Assembly (NCBI RefSeq): GCF_014218805.1
Contig: NZ_JACJUV010000001.1
Location: forward strand, 4,042,501 to 4,106,500
Direction: 5' to 3'
DNA from: Teredinibacter franksiae
GTDB lineage: Bacteria > Pseudomonadota > Gammaproteobacteria > Pseudomonadales > Cellvibrionaceae
DNA length: 64,000 nucleotides
In this document: positions 1 to 8,411 of the stretch, piece by piece
Numbering within the stretch: position 1 is the stretch's first letter
Layout: every line of letters starts with the position of its first letter
The notes under the pieces: model-generated
Told to the model about the DNA's origin: nothing
The model's database searches: none
What the model saw: the letters and a program-made list of their open reading frames with translations, nothing else
Made by a program: the position numbers and the translations under genes

Positions 1-1
1 T

Positions 2-121
2 TTTAGTCAACGCCTGGTTTATTATGCTGGCGCCACCACCTATGACTACGCCGTTCAGGGATTGAATGTAAACCCAGGAGACAGTGTAAAGGTTGTGCTA
101 CACGGAAATATTAATAATTAA
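2..121 (+). CDS. 3' end of an unidentified gene (truncated by window edge)
   Basis: An open frame enters from the left edge and ends at a TAA at 119-121. The last 39 residues finish with NVNPGDSVKVVLHGNINN, a beta-strand-rich tail. It could be the end of a secreted carbohydrate-binding or beta-sandwich protein, but too little is present to name a family. The frame choice rests only on the absence of stops and protein-like composition. Confidence 0.5.
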   Translation, partial: FSQRLVYYAGATTYDYAVQGLNVNPGDSVKVVLHGNINN

Positions 122-299
122 GCGCAATCTCCCTGAATACGGCTAATACTAGACGTTTTGTTTAGTGCCCCATTTTTGGTTTTAGACGATATAAACGCGA
201 TTTGCTTTTATTAATATCAACGGCGCTGACTCCCCTAGATCTGTGAGTTAATTAGGGGGGGGAGTGATCCACGGCCCTATATCCATCGTAAAGCCTTGT
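122..299. other. Intergenic spacer before the lipoprotein esterase
   Basis: No gene seen. A G-run (about 254-262) lies just upstream of the esterase start and could act as a crude ribosome binding region. An in-frame GTG at 264 would add 12 residues, but the lipoprotein signal begins at the ATG at 300. Confidence 0.4.
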
Positions 300-1247
300 A
301 TGAAGCATTCAATGTTTATGGCGGTGATACTGGCAAGTGCCCTGGCTGCTTGCGGTGGCAGCAGCAGGAACGAAATGGCCAGCACCCAACTGCCGCTCTC
401 GCCTACACCGCTGCCAACGCAACCGGTTACTATTACACCTGCTCCGTTACACCCCGAACCGCCGCAAATCATGGCGGACAGCATCGCATTTCAGTGGGGC
501 GAGCATTCCCTCCAATGGGGCGAACTTTATTTACCCCCCAATACTCAAGAGCCATGGCCAGCCGTAGTGATGATTCACGGCGGCTGCTGGCAGTCGAGCT
601 ACACACTAGAACTGCAGGCTGCACTTTCGCAGGCGCTGGCCGAGCGAGGCTACGCAGTGTGGAATATTGAATACCGCAGCCTTGGCTCCGGCGGTAACTG
701 GCCCGTCATGTTTCAAGATGTGGCCGCTGCAACAGATTACCTGGAGCAGCTTGAAGCGATTTACCCCATAAATATGGATGCAATTGTGGCCATTGGCCAC
801 AGTGCGGGAGGGCACCTTGCCCTCTGGCTGGCCGGGCGCGAGAAAATTGCGGAGGAGAGCGAGCTGTACCTTGAAGCGTTCGTTGCCATTAAAGGTGCCA
901 TTACCTTGGGCGGAATCAGCGACCTGCAATCCCCTGCTTGCGGTGGCGCCGCCAGCGCCATTATAGACAGTACAACGTTGACTGAACCGAGCTTAATGGC
1001 ACGGCTGGAGAGTTCTTCGCCCATTCACATGCTGCCCATTCACAAGCCAACGGTGTTAATTAGTGGAGAGCGAGATGGCATAGTGCCTCCTCGATTATCG
1101 GAGGCCTATTTTGTGTCGGCGTTGGCAGAGGGCGATAGCAGTGACCACATCGTATTGGAGGATGCTGGCCACTTCGACCTTATTAACCCCCAAGCGCTCG
1201 ATCTTGGGATTATTGAGAGCGCGATAGAGATGATTACCCGTCAATGA
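300..1247 (+). CDS. Lipoprotein alpha/beta-hydrolase (esterase, BD-FAE/carboxylesterase type)
   Basis: Predicted membrane-anchored serine esterase of 315 residues. The ATG at 300 is preferred because it starts a clean lipoprotein signal peptide, MKHSMFMAVILASALAACGG, with lipobox ALAAC; a Pro/Thr-rich linker follows. The hydrolase fold shows an oxyanion-hole motif HGGCW, the nucleophile elbow GHSAGG, an acid in GERDGIVPP and a catalytic His in AGHFD near the C-terminus. All three catalytic residues are present, so the enzyme looks intact. The family includes carbohydrate esterases and kynurenine-formamidase-like enzymes, so the substrate is open. It stands alone; the next hydrolase gene to the right is a fragment on the other strand. 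Confidence 0.8.
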   Translation: MKHSMFMAVILASALAACGGSSRNEMASTQLPLSPTPLPTQPVTITPAPLHPEPPQIMADSIAFQWGEHSLQWGELYLPPNTQEPWPAVVMIHGGCWQSSYTLELQAALSQALAERGYAVWNIEYRSLGSGGNWPVMFQDVAAATDYLEQLEAIYPINMDAIVAIGHSAGGHLALWLAGREKIAEESELYLEAFVAIKGAITLGGISDLQSPACGGAASAIIDSTTLTEPSLMARLESSSPIHMLPIHKPTVLISGERDGIVPPRLSEAYFVSALAEGDSSDHIVLEDAGHFDLINPQALDLGIIESAIEMITRQ

Positions 1248-1418
1248 ATAACATGCCTTTCTCGCACAGGTTTTTGTTTAGGGCATTAAACGTTTATTGA
1301 ATATTTTCCTCTAGTGCAAAGCGGTTATTGGGGCGCTTGCTGGTCGAGAATAGCTCTGAATACCAGAGCAAAGCTGCCCCTTTTTGGTTGTCGTGTGGGT
1401 TAACACGTTAACGAGTGG

Positions 1419-1862
1419 TTATAACATATTGATAAGACGCAACCACTCAAGGCAACGCTGAGACCAATTGTCGACCGTGCTCGTTGTAGTCTCCCCTCTA
1501 CCTTGTTCGAGAGCGAAGCCATGTTCCCCTTGGGCATAGATGTGCATTTCGACCGGTACGTTTTGTCCATGTAGACGAGAAAAAAGCTTAATGCTCGACG
1601 AAACCGATGCTTTTGAATCGTTGCTTGCGTGAACAATAAATGTTGGTGGAATTTCGTTGAGTGATAGACATTTCCCCGGTAGCCCGAATATTTGCCAAAA
1701 CCCACCGTAAACGGGAATCCAGAATTTTGGTTTGGCAGAGGCGCCATCGATTTTGTCTGTGTTCTCACGTTCATCGTGATTAATGGCCAATTTCGCCGAA
1801 AGGTGGGCACCCGTAGAGAAGCCAATTGTGCCTATTTTATCCTTATCTATGTTGCCCCACGC
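1419..1862 (-). pseudogene. 5'-truncated alpha/beta-hydrolase (esterase) remnant
   Basis: On the minus strand a frame opens at about 1862 directly after an in-frame TAG and runs to a TAA at 1419-1421. It contains the nucleophile elbow GFSTGAH, an acid region PPTFIVHASND, and the histidine region EMHIYAQGEHGF, in the order expected for the C-terminal half of acetyl-esterase / dienelactone-hydrolase-like enzymes. The N-terminal half with the oxyanion-hole HGG motif is missing, and no start codon with a ribosome binding site is seen. I read it as a deletion remnant. It is a different subfamily from the intact esterase at 300-1247. Confidence 0.7.
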
Positions 1863-2076
1863 CTACGGGTTCCTTCTTCACTTATGAGGAGTAACACCAC
1901 AAAGCTTGGATTCAAAATAATTGTTGTTTTCTTTTTTAAGCCTGATCTGCAGAAGAGGCAAGCTGGTGGTGAACTTACTGATTGAATCTGGCACGGGATA
2001 ATGTTTTTTGCTTTAGTTGACAAGACCCGAAAGGGTGACGCCCTATACCTTTTCAGTTAAGAGCTAAAAAAACAAT

Positions 2077-2418
2077 TTGCCCCCTTTAATTGCACTCTAT
2101 CCCAATAGTGCTGACAGCGGGCATACCTGCGCAGCTTACGAGTATGGGGTGAGTTGTTGGGGATCGTCTGCGGATGGTGTGCTCAGTGTGCCATCAGGAT
2201 TAAACGATGTTATCGATGCCTATGCAGGCTGGAATATCTCCTGTGCCCTGCAATCAGACGGCCTCCTTTTTTGCTGGGGAGACAGTGCTATCCCTGAATA
2301 CGTGAGTAATCACAATATTGGCAGCATTACACAAGTAGAGGGCCGTTATGCACATATCTGCGTGAGAAATGAAAGTTTTCTCCATTGCGGCGGAAAAGGC
2401 GCTCTGCTTTTGCAATAG
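2077..2418 (+). pseudogene. RCC1/BLIP-II-type repeat protein fragment
   Basis: About 113 codons with the RCC1-like repeat signature GHTCA..GVSCWG, then SCALQSDGLLFCWG and HICV...LHCGG, about two and a half blades of a beta-propeller. Such repeats occur in large secreted or surface proteins of marine bacteria. A TAA at 2065-2067 blocks the frame immediately upstream, the only start is a TTG, and no signal peptide is present. It is therefore most likely an internal or C-terminal remnant, not a working gene. Confidence 0.6.
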
Positions 2419-2458
2419 GTAAAGTCTTGATGTAATTGACATTATTGGTGTTGCTAAC

Positions 2459-2491
2459 AAAATCGCCCTCTATACCATAGAGGGCGATTTT
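2459..2491. terminator. Bidirectional rho-independent terminator
   Basis: A 15-bp perfect inverted repeat, arms AAAATCGCCCTCTAT and ATAGAGGGCGATTTT around an ACC loop, with A and T runs at the ends so that it can stop transcription in either direction. Confidence 0.8.
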
Positions 2492-2958
2492 ACTATTCGC
2501 TTTGAAAAGTAAAAGCCCACAACTGAACCTGCAGCGCACTGAAGAACGTAAGGGTTTCGGAGGAGTAGGCCGAGTTCACCCGAGCCTTCCAGAACAAAGG
2601 AAATCGCAGAGTGGCAGTCAAAAAAATGGCGAGCGTATGGGGCAACCGTATATATAGGCGTACAGATTAAAAACTTAGGGCATGCAGCAAATAAAAACTC
2701 AAGTATTAGGAGGGTGTACTAAACCTCTCTAAGGTGGATTGTCATCTAGAGCGCGCCCGCAGGCAGCGGGAGATCTGTATTGCTTCGTCACATTCCTATG
2801 GTTATTTACATTCTTACGTACATTTTTCACTTCATTTAAGTGGCAAAGTGGCTACTATTGATGGTACATCATTAACCGAATAGGCCAAGACTATCGACAC
2901 TGTTAGAGGCAGGGGGGGAAAGCTCAACGATTATCATGAAATTCGAAAACGAATTGAC
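2492..2958. other. Gene-poor stretch upstream of the diguanylate cyclase
   Basis: No complete gene recognised. From 2884 to 2958 the reading frame of the downstream diguanylate cyclase remains open and encodes plausible hydrophilic residues (GKLNDYHEIRKRID) but no start codon, which suggests the cyclase once began further upstream. Confidence 0.4.
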
Positions 2959-4026
2959 ATGGATATAATCTCTCGCAGTAGCTTCGCCATCGCCGTTCAT
3001 TGCATCATATATCCTGTAGTTTTTTATCCCTATGGGTTATATGCCAGTAAGCCATTGGTCGCTTGGGGGCTGACGAGTGCGGCATTTGCTCTTAGTGGCA
3101 TTAGGGTGGTTCATATTCAACTGACCAAGGTTTTATATGATCGCTTTCCCATTACTTGGATGAATACGTTTACCGTTCTCTCTCTTTCGCACGCTTTAGT
3201 GTTAAGTATTCTCCTGGTGGTGGTTTCCTTTGACCCCGAGTTAGAGCTTGTTTATAGCGTTAGCCTAGTTGTTTGTGCGGGAATGGCTAGTGCGGCGATA
3301 TCGTCATTATCGCCGAAGTTATTTATGGCGATAAGCTTTCCGCTAATTTTGTTATTACCTGCAATCGTAGCAAATTTATTCAGTGAAAACATGAAGTCGA
3401 TGAGCGTCCTTATGGCGGCATATTTGACATATCTCATATTGCTGGCAGTTCGTACAAACAAAGAGTACTTGCGTACATTTGATATAGAAGGAGAGTTAAA
3501 ACTTCAGAAGAAAGAGCTGGAAATTCTTAGCCGAACAGACGCGCTTACGGGGCTTCATAACAGAGGCTATTTCAACGCTTTGTATAATATGGTTTGGGAT
3601 TCCTGTGTGCGGAACAAGACAGACCTTACTTTTGTGTTGTTGGATGTTGACCACTTCAAAAAGGTTAATGACAGTTTTGGGCATACCAGCGGTGATAAAT
3701 GTTTAAAAGTCATTGCGAACGTTTTGAAAAGTGCTTTAAGCCGTAAAACGGATATTAGTTGTCGTTATGGCGGTGAGGAGTTCGCTATATTACTTGCTCA
3801 GACGCCTCTAAGCGATGCAAAGAAAGTTGCTGAAAAAATAAAATACAGAATTGAAGAAAATGTAGTGGAAAATGGAGAGCATAAGATACGTTTAACCGCG
3901 AGTTTTGGCATTGCACATATATCGCCTACGGCTGATGATAAATCTATTCAGCTAATTGAGCATGCAGACAAAGCACTCTATTTGGCAAAAAAATCGGGCC
4001 GAAATTGTATTAAAGTCTATTCTTGA
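2959..4026 (+). CDS. Membrane-bound diguanylate cyclase (GGDEF)
   Basis: Synthesises cyclic di-GMP from two GTP at the inner membrane. The 355-residue product has an N-terminal half of about five or six hydrophobic segments (residues 8-170), a short linker helix (about 175-192) and a C-terminal GGDEF domain beginning at SRTDALTGLHNR. The active-site signature is GGEEF (residues 271-275), and an inhibitory I-site RxxD (R262, D265) sits exactly five residues upstream, so an active, product-inhibited cyclase is predicted. The membrane part is MASE-like but I cannot assign the subtype. The ATG at 2959 is the first available start; the frame is open further upstream, so the N-terminus may be truncated. 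Confidence 0.85.
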   Translation: MDIISRSSFAIAVHCIIYPVVFYPYGLYASKPLVAWGLTSAAFALSGIRVVHIQLTKVLYDRFPITWMNTFTVLSLSHALVLSILLVVVSFDPELELVYSVSLVVCAGMASAAISSLSPKLFMAISFPLILLLPAIVANLFSENMKSMSVLMAAYLTYLILLAVRTNKEYLRTFDIEGELKLQKKELEILSRTDALTGLHNRGYFNALYNMVWDSCVRNKTDLTFVLLDVDHFKKVNDSFGHTSGDKCLKVIANVLKSALSRKTDISCRYGGEEFAILLAQTPLSDAKKVAEKIKYRIEENVVENGEHKIRLTASFGIAHISPTADDKSIQLIEHADKALYLAKKSGRNCIKVYS

Positions 4027-4228
4027 TCCGGTTGGGTAGCCTCAGTAACTGGTCATGAGTGCTATGGGTTCGGTCAAACATCACATGAAGCGACTGTTAT
4101 TTTCCAGCTCCAACGGCCATTGAGCAACCTTTTCTTGAAGGGATAGCCATTGGCCTTGGTTTAGCGTATCACCTTTGGCAAATTACCGAGAATGTAAGAA
4201 GGGTCACCCACCGAAATTGACTCTTCAA
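4027..4228. other. Intergenic spacer between convergent genes
   Basis: Nothing recognised here apart from AT-rich sequence separating the cyclase from the minus-strand pair to its right. Confidence 0.3.
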
Positions 4229-4585
4229 TTATTTTACGTCGCTTAATGGCCAGTCCAAAACAAATTTAATTGCGACACTATTGTCTGTCCAGTGTACATC
4301 TCGAATCAATTGAAGCATTTCCACGTCTTGTTCTCTTAGCCGCTCACCTTGGCCATTGTATAACTGCACGTAACCGGGTAAGTCACCAGAGTTTCCCGGT
4401 GTGAGTGGTAGCAGCGTGGTATATCGATACACAACCAGATAGTGATCGGATACAGGGCTGTGGAGCGTTTGAAATTCCAAGGCGCAGCAGGCGCGTTTTA
4501 TCGGGGGAAAATTTAGCGCAGTAGCAATAGCAATAGCCAGTCCGATTATGGCAAACGCGAGCCATTTAACGAGGGGTTTTGTCAC
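4229..4585 (-). CDS. Small membrane-anchored protein, possible immunity partner
   Basis: A 118-residue protein with one N-terminal hydrophobic segment (LVKWLAFAIIGLAIAIATAL), which is either an uncleaved anchor or a signal peptide, followed by a soluble domain of about 90 residues that should face the periplasm. I do not recognise the family. It lies 8 bp downstream of the DUF6402-like gene and in the same direction, so the two are probably cotranscribed. That order and topology fit an immunity protein for the upstream product, but this is inference only. Confidence 0.55.
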   Translation of the reverse strand: MTKPLVKWLAFAIIGLAIAIATALNFPPIKRACCALEFQTLHSPVSDHYLVVYRYTTLLPLTPGNSGDLPGYVQLYNGQGERLREQDVEMLQLIRDVHWTDNSVAIKFVLDWPLSDVK

Positions 4586-4593
4586 GGGCAGGC

Positions 4594-5388
4594 CTATTTT
4601 TTGAATGTAAAAGTATTGTGGGTGGTTTGTGTCAGGTAGCGTATGTCTGAATATACCAAAAAATCGCCACCTAGATTATTCTGTTGTCGCCATTTGCGGA
4701 AATCTGAATTGTGAACAGCATCGCCACCGTTAAACATTGTTTTTCCAACCGAGTTATCTTCCGCATCCCAGTTGCCCAGGCTTTGGTCCTCTTCAGGTGG
4801 GTCATTAAAGTCGTATGAGTCTTTAATGTAAATGCCAACTTCGGTAATCGTGACCGTATATTCACCTGTTGCTCTGGTCACTTTTAAATGACTGGGTGCG
4901 CCGGGTGCACCGGGTGCAACCGGAACCTCCTCAAACAACGGTTCAACGTTTCCAACAACTAACATGTTAAAGGTGAACCTTGCGAGCGCTGCTTTAAGGT
5001 CATCCATTGGGCCAAAGGCGATATCCCAATTGCCGCCTACCACACGAAATTGAATCGAATCGTTGTCGGCAACCGGTAGCGGTGTTTTCGGCATGCCAAA
5101 TGACTTTGCCTTCTCTTTAAGTAGGTCTTTACGCTTAAGTAGTTTAATGATCTCGGCTTGTGCAGCGGGGTTTATCCATACCTTTTCCCGAACCAGTTGA
5201 TTGTATACTTGCAGAGCTCGCGGATAGCCAAGAACCCAAGCCATGGTTACCTGTGTGGTAGAGGCTACGCCCCTTTCCGGGTTGGAATTCGCCGCGCCGC
5301 TAAACCAGTTGTCCATTAGGCTGGCGCCTACCGGCCAGTTGTTGGCGCGCATAATGGAGGGAATTGTGGTTATGTCGAAGTCGGCCAT
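4594..5388 (-). CDS. DUF6402-like protein, possible secreted effector
   Basis: A 264-residue protein without signal peptide or membrane segment. The start IPSIMRANNWPVGASLMDNW and the end GGDFLVYSDIR resemble the DUF6402 family as I remember it, which tends to occur near type VI secretion components; I cannot confirm this here. A collagen-like PGAPGAP linker near residue 160 separates two domains. The start codon is preceded by GAAGAA. No vgrG, PAAR or hcp gene is visible in this window. Together with the small membrane protein downstream it forms a candidate two-gene module. Confidence 0.6.
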   Translation of the reverse strand: MADFDITTIPSIMRANNWPVGASLMDNWFSGAANSNPERGVASTTQVTMAWVLGYPRALQVYNQLVREKVWINPAAQAEIIKLLKRKDLLKEKAKSFGMPKTPLPVADNDSIQFRVVGGNWDIAFGPMDDLKAALARFTFNMLVVGNVEPLFEEVPVAPGAPGAPSHLKVTRATGEYTVTITEVGIYIKDSYDFNDPPEEDQSLGNWDAEDNSVGKTMFNGGDAVHNSDFRKWRQQNNLGGDFLVYSDIRYLTQTTHNTFTFKK

Positions 5389-5839
5389 TGTTTCTTCTCT
5401 GTCGGGTAGGAAAGTTTTGAAGGTATCGGCTAACGGTTTAGTGGTAGAGAGGTTCCCTGGTGGGCACGCACGTTAACACCTGAATAGGGGTGCCCCGGTT
5501 GGTGAACAAAATACCCGCCCCAATACTGTATTCGGGTAATAGTAAGGCCTTTCGCTGCGGTTTCATATTGAACCTAGCGGCCATTTGTTACTTCTTTAAC
5601 TATCTAACGGGGTATTCTAGAGAAACTATTGGCCAGAGCGAAGTAACTGATTCACATAGCGCACAGACTACTGCACATAGTGCGCTGTCTACTGTAAGCA
5701 TAGTGCCGATTAAGGGGCGTAGCGTCGTTGATATCTTTATTAACGCACCAGGCAACAAGTTACATAAATAACATGAATAGCCTTTAATAAACGTGTTGAT
5801 CGTGGTCGGGTAGTTAAAAACCACTGTCTTTAATGCGTA
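5389..5839. other. Intergenic region with an imperfect 21-bp tandem repeat
   Basis: No convincing gene. Two adjacent 21-bp units (5653-5673 and 5674-5694), both beginning CACATAG and ending CTACTG, match at 17 of 21 positions. They also create the inverted pair AGCGCAC / GTGCGCT. This could be an operator for the divergent minus-strand gene at 4594-5388, but no regulator is evident. Confidence 0.4.
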
Positions 5840-6298
5840 TTAAAAATCTGCGTCTTCGTCCATATTTTTAGCGCAGTGGGGGGGTGTAGTACGCCTTTGA
5901 GATGCCTCAGCGCTATTTAAACACACGTCATTATTTATACACCGACGTCCAGTGAGAAAAAATGCGAAGCCCATGCGGTGCTTGGCAAAAAACAAGTAAG
6001 CCTTATCGGCAAACCAACGCACCAAAGGCCAGCGCAGTACCTTGAGCCAGGGCTTTTTGCCCACCAGGCCCCAGGCCGTTGCGGTTACATCCAAACCGTA
6101 AACGAGCGTTCCATCAGGGGTTTGGCCATGCAGTATTTGGTCGGCTGCTTGTAAATCGATGTTGGGGTAGCGCTGGGAAAAGTCCCGGGCGTGAATATCT
6201 TCCAAGCAAAGCCGGGAATGATGGTCATAGTTTGCCAGTAGCGTCATCTCCGCAGCACAGAGCGGGCAATTGCCGTCGTAAAATACCGTAAATTTCAT
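5840..6298 (-). CDS. DCC-family thiol-disulfide oxidoreductase-like protein (DUF393)
   Basis: A 152-residue protein of the DCC family, named for the conserved DxxCxxC start; here FYDGNCPLC. These proteins have a thioredoxin-like fold and are presumed redox-active, with unknown substrates. The rest shows the family pattern, including ILHGQTPDGTLVYGLDV and a basic amphipathic segment KPWLKVLRWPLVRWFADKAY. I start at the ATG at 6298 because the upstream ATG at 6316 only adds six residues before the conserved core. The C-terminal tail of about 30 residues looks unconserved. Confidence 0.8.
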   Translation of the reverse strand: MKFTVFYDGNCPLCAAEMTLLANYDHHSRLCLEDIHARDFSQRYPNIDLQAADQILHGQTPDGTLVYGLDVTATAWGLVGKKPWLKVLRWPLVRWFADKAYLFFAKHRMGFAFFLTGRRCINNDVCLNSAEASQRRTTPPHCAKNMDEDADF

Positions 6299-6426
6299 AG
6301 GCTGCAGGCCTGCCATTTGGGCTCATTCGTGTTTTGTAAATGGAGAGTTAGGCCAAGTGCAAACTTGCATATGCGCCCCTGTAGTTGTTTACGTTCAGAT
6401 TAAAGATTTAGATGGGTTAAGGGTGG

Positions 6427-6582
6427 TAACTATTGCGGCACCCCAAATGGCGGGGTAAACAAGTGCGACTTTTAGACCAATGGCTAGTGCAGTAACTATG
6501 AGCCCATTGAAATATGACGCATCTGATTATTGGGTCCGTTAGCCTTGGAAATGTCAAGTGTAAGGTCTGACTCCTCTGGTTT
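6427..6582 (+). repeat. 156-bp dispersed repeat, copy 1
   Basis: Nearly identical to 15490-15645: the first about 118 bases agree without gaps, with only a few substitutions near the right end. The distal end carries a 21-base REP-like motif (6553-6573). Copy 2 lies just upstream of the RAYT transposase gene, so this may be a non-autonomous element mobilised by it. Confidence 0.8.
6553..6573 (+). repeat. REP-like motif, copy 1
   Basis: GTCAAGTGTAAGGTCTGACT and one further base. Related copies are at 15616-15636 (same strand) and 10768-10788 (opposite strand). Motifs of this kind accompany REP-associated tyrosine transposases. Confidence 0.6.
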
Positions 6583-6681
6583 TAGACCCTTTTGGTTTGA
6601 ACCCCTCTGGTTTTGGAATTATCAATATGAAAAGCCGTTCGAAACTCGCTCAGTTTCTGCTAGGTATTGATGGTTGTTGGG

Positions 6682-6981
6682 CTATTTTAAGTGTCGCTGA
6701 GGGTTTTGGCGGCCATGTAATACGCGGATAATTTCTAACGTATCAGGCGTAACCCTGTAAAACAGGGTATGGCTTTCAATAACTAGGCTCCTGGCTCCTG
6801 ATAGGAGGTCAGAGCGATCAACGCCTATCAGGGGTTGTTCGGTAAGCGTCCAGAACTGTTCTTTTATATTCTCAAGGTAGCTTTCGGATTGGGTTTGGCC
6901 CCATTGCCGAAGCCCGTACTGGTAGATGTCTTTAAGATCAGTTTTGGCGACAGGCGCAATAACGAGCTGGTGTGCTGGCAT
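6682..6981 (-). CDS. parE: ParE-type toxin
   Basis: A 99-residue RelE/ParE superfamily protein. Conserved pieces are LVIAPVAKTDLKDIYQYG at the start, GVDRSDLLSGARSLVIESH in the middle and LFYRVTPDTLEIIRVLHGRQ at the end, matching the ParE pattern in which R and H residues frame the C-terminal strand. ParE toxins poison DNA gyrase and cause double-strand breaks. The gene follows its antitoxin with 5 bp between them, the usual antitoxin-first order. It looks intact and lies in a region of mobile remnants, so stabilisation of the region is a plausible role. Confidence 0.88.
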   Translation of the reverse strand: MPAHQLVIAPVAKTDLKDIYQYGLRQWGQTQSESYLENIKEQFWTLTEQPLIGVDRSDLLSGARSLVIESHTLFYRVTPDTLEIIRVLHGRQNPQRHLK

Positions 6982-6986
6982 AAGGC

Positions 6987-7244
6987 TCAGGCCTTAATGT
7001 CGTCAAACAAAGAGTCCAGTGCGGCTTTTGATTCAATGGCGATACCTTCACCGCGATCTAGCTGATCAGTACCAACTTTCAGTTGTTCGCGTAAGCGGGC
7101 CAATTTCACTTCGTGGATCCAGTCTTCGTGTGTATCCATAAACCGGAGCGCTTCGCGAATCACTTCGCTGGCATTGTTGTATAAGCCGCTTTCAACTTTG
7201 GCCTTAATGCGAGACTCTAGTTCGGTAGTCAGGGACACATGCAT
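6987..7244 (-). CDS. parD: ParD-type antitoxin
   Basis: An 85-residue ribbon-helix-helix antitoxin. The N-terminus MHVSLTTELESRIKAKVESG and the following NNASEVIREALRFMD are typical of ParD, with a DNA-binding arm first and a C-terminal acidic helix that wraps the toxin. I start at the ATG at 7244; an upstream in-frame ATG at 7256 is less likely because the family begins at the strand. ParD normally represses its own promoter, which would lie in the short divergent gap before the recombinase remnant. Confidence 0.88.
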   Translation of the reverse strand: MHVSLTTELESRIKAKVESGLYNNASEVIREALRFMDTHEDWIHEVKLARLREQLKVGTDQLDRGEGIAIESKAALDSLFDDIKA

Positions 7245-7331
7245 GATGACCTCCAAGGGTAGACATTTATACAGATCATGCTAGGTTCGAATACAAAGAT
7301 TGTCAATGTTTGTATTGTGGCTGCGAGCAGT

Positions 7332-7973
7332 ATGAGTATTGATGAGCAGCAGACACTAAAGCGATGTGCTATCTACTCGCGTTCGTCTGTAGAGAAAAAT
7401 AATCGCGATCTTTTCGACTCCGTCAGTGCCCAATTTATGGCCTGCGCCGACTTTATAGGTTCTCATGTGGGCCAGGGTTGGCGGCTGGTAGATACAATCT
7501 ATGAGGACAGAGGTTTATCCAGCAGTCATAGGCGGCGTGCAGGTTTTCGGTGTCTACTCAACGATATCAAGCTTGGTTTGGTTGATATTGTAGTTGTTCA
7601 TCGGCTGGGTCGTCTTAAAAGAAATCTGGCCGATTTTCAGCAAATCATGGCGGAGCTAAACGCTCACAGAGTACCGCTTGTTTCTGTTGCTCAGCAAATT
7701 GATCTGTCACATCATGTTGGGCGTTTAGCGACAAAGCTGGTTGTGAAACGATTAATGAATCTTGCGGGGCTTTCAGAGGAATTGTTTACGGTTCATCAGA
7801 TGCAGCTAGTTATGAAGTTAATCGATAGAGTTACGGTGTATGCAGACCGGCTCGACATTGATTTCAGTATCGAAGGCTTGATGGATCTGATTCTTGAATT
7901 GCTGGCAGATCGGCCAGACTTGGTGAGGATGTATCGGCAGCTGTATTCGTCAGCTAGAAGTCATGGACTTTGA
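7332..7973 (+). pseudogene. Serine recombinase with internal deletion
   Basis: The N-terminal resolvase domain is recognisable: RCAIYSRSS with the catalytic Ser, GWRLVDTIYEDRGLSSS, and VDIVVVHRLGRLKRNLADF, followed by LVSVAQQID. Two conserved positions are altered (DRLSR reads GRLKR, and the usual Gly-Ser plus Arg-Pro motif reads SSSHRRRAG). After about residue 140 the recombinase domain and zinc ribbon are missing and the frame jumps to a C-terminal tail, LIDRVTVYADRLDI, typical of the end of large serine recombinases. Length is 213 residues against roughly 500 for the family. Not expected to be active. Confidence 0.75.
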
Positions 7974-8055
7974 TTTCCATATTATTTTTTACTCGCTGTT
8001 TCGGTAGGTTGCACCCACGCTTAGCAATGCTGCATACAAACCTTTCTCCATAACA

Positions 8056-8078
8056 ATTTTAGGACATCCAATAATTTG
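8056..8078 (+). repeat. GGACATCCAATA motif at a gene breakpoint
   Basis: TTTTAGGACATCCAATAATT resembles the sequence at 19837-19857 and, more loosely, the GGACACCCAC motifs elsewhere in this region. The fragment of the AbiE-type antitoxin gene begins directly after it. Confidence 0.4.
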
Positions 8079-8255
8079 GTGAATAACCTTGATCGGTTGG
8101 CTGAAAATAGCTCAATGGTGAAAGCGCGCGTGAAGAGCAAAGTGTATTCATTTGATCTGGATGCGCTTGAAAGGGCGGTGCGCTATTACGGTAAGGTTGG
8201 TACTAAAAAATTCTTTGCTGATGTTCTGCCTGAAAGTCAGTTGAGTTATGGGTAG
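8079..8255 (+). pseudogene. 3' fragment of a probable AbiEi-type antitoxin gene
   Basis: A short frame reads LDRLAENSSMVKARVKSKVY then FDLDALERAVRYYGKVGTKK and ends LPESQLSYG with a TAG at 8253-8255. The stop overlaps the start of an AbiEii-like toxin fragment by 8 bp. The position and overlap, and the helical tail, fit the C-terminus of an AbiEi or DUF6088 antitoxin, but the family call is by context. The 5' part of the gene is gone. Confidence 0.5.
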
Positions 8256-8411
8256 GGACTTCCTGCACAATCATTCAGAATTTGGCGAACTGATCCGTAT
8301 TGTCGGCGACGACCTTTCCATTGAGCCAGCTTTGGTCGAGAAAGATTATTGGATAATGCATTGTCTGTATGGGTTGCAACAGTTGGGTCATCATCTTATA
8401 GCTAAGGCGCT
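8248..8411 (+). pseudogene. N-terminal fragment of AbiEii-type nucleotidyltransferase toxin
   Basis: The product begins DFLHNHSEFGELIRIVGDD and continues with VEKDYWIMHCLYGLQQLG, the conserved start of AbiEii/AbiGii-family toxins (type IV toxin-antitoxin, abortive infection). The next expected block, with the FKGGTSLSK nucleotidyltransferase motif, is absent. Sequence identity to the family stops at about 8405, where the 3' end of the minus-strand nuclease gene begins. The toxin is thus truncated to about 50 residues and must be inactive. Confidence 0.7.

Noticed and set aside
5490..5771. 93-residue plus-strand ORF in the spacer right of the DUF6402-like gene
   Set aside because: No ribosome binding site, no family features, and it crosses an imperfect tandem repeat.
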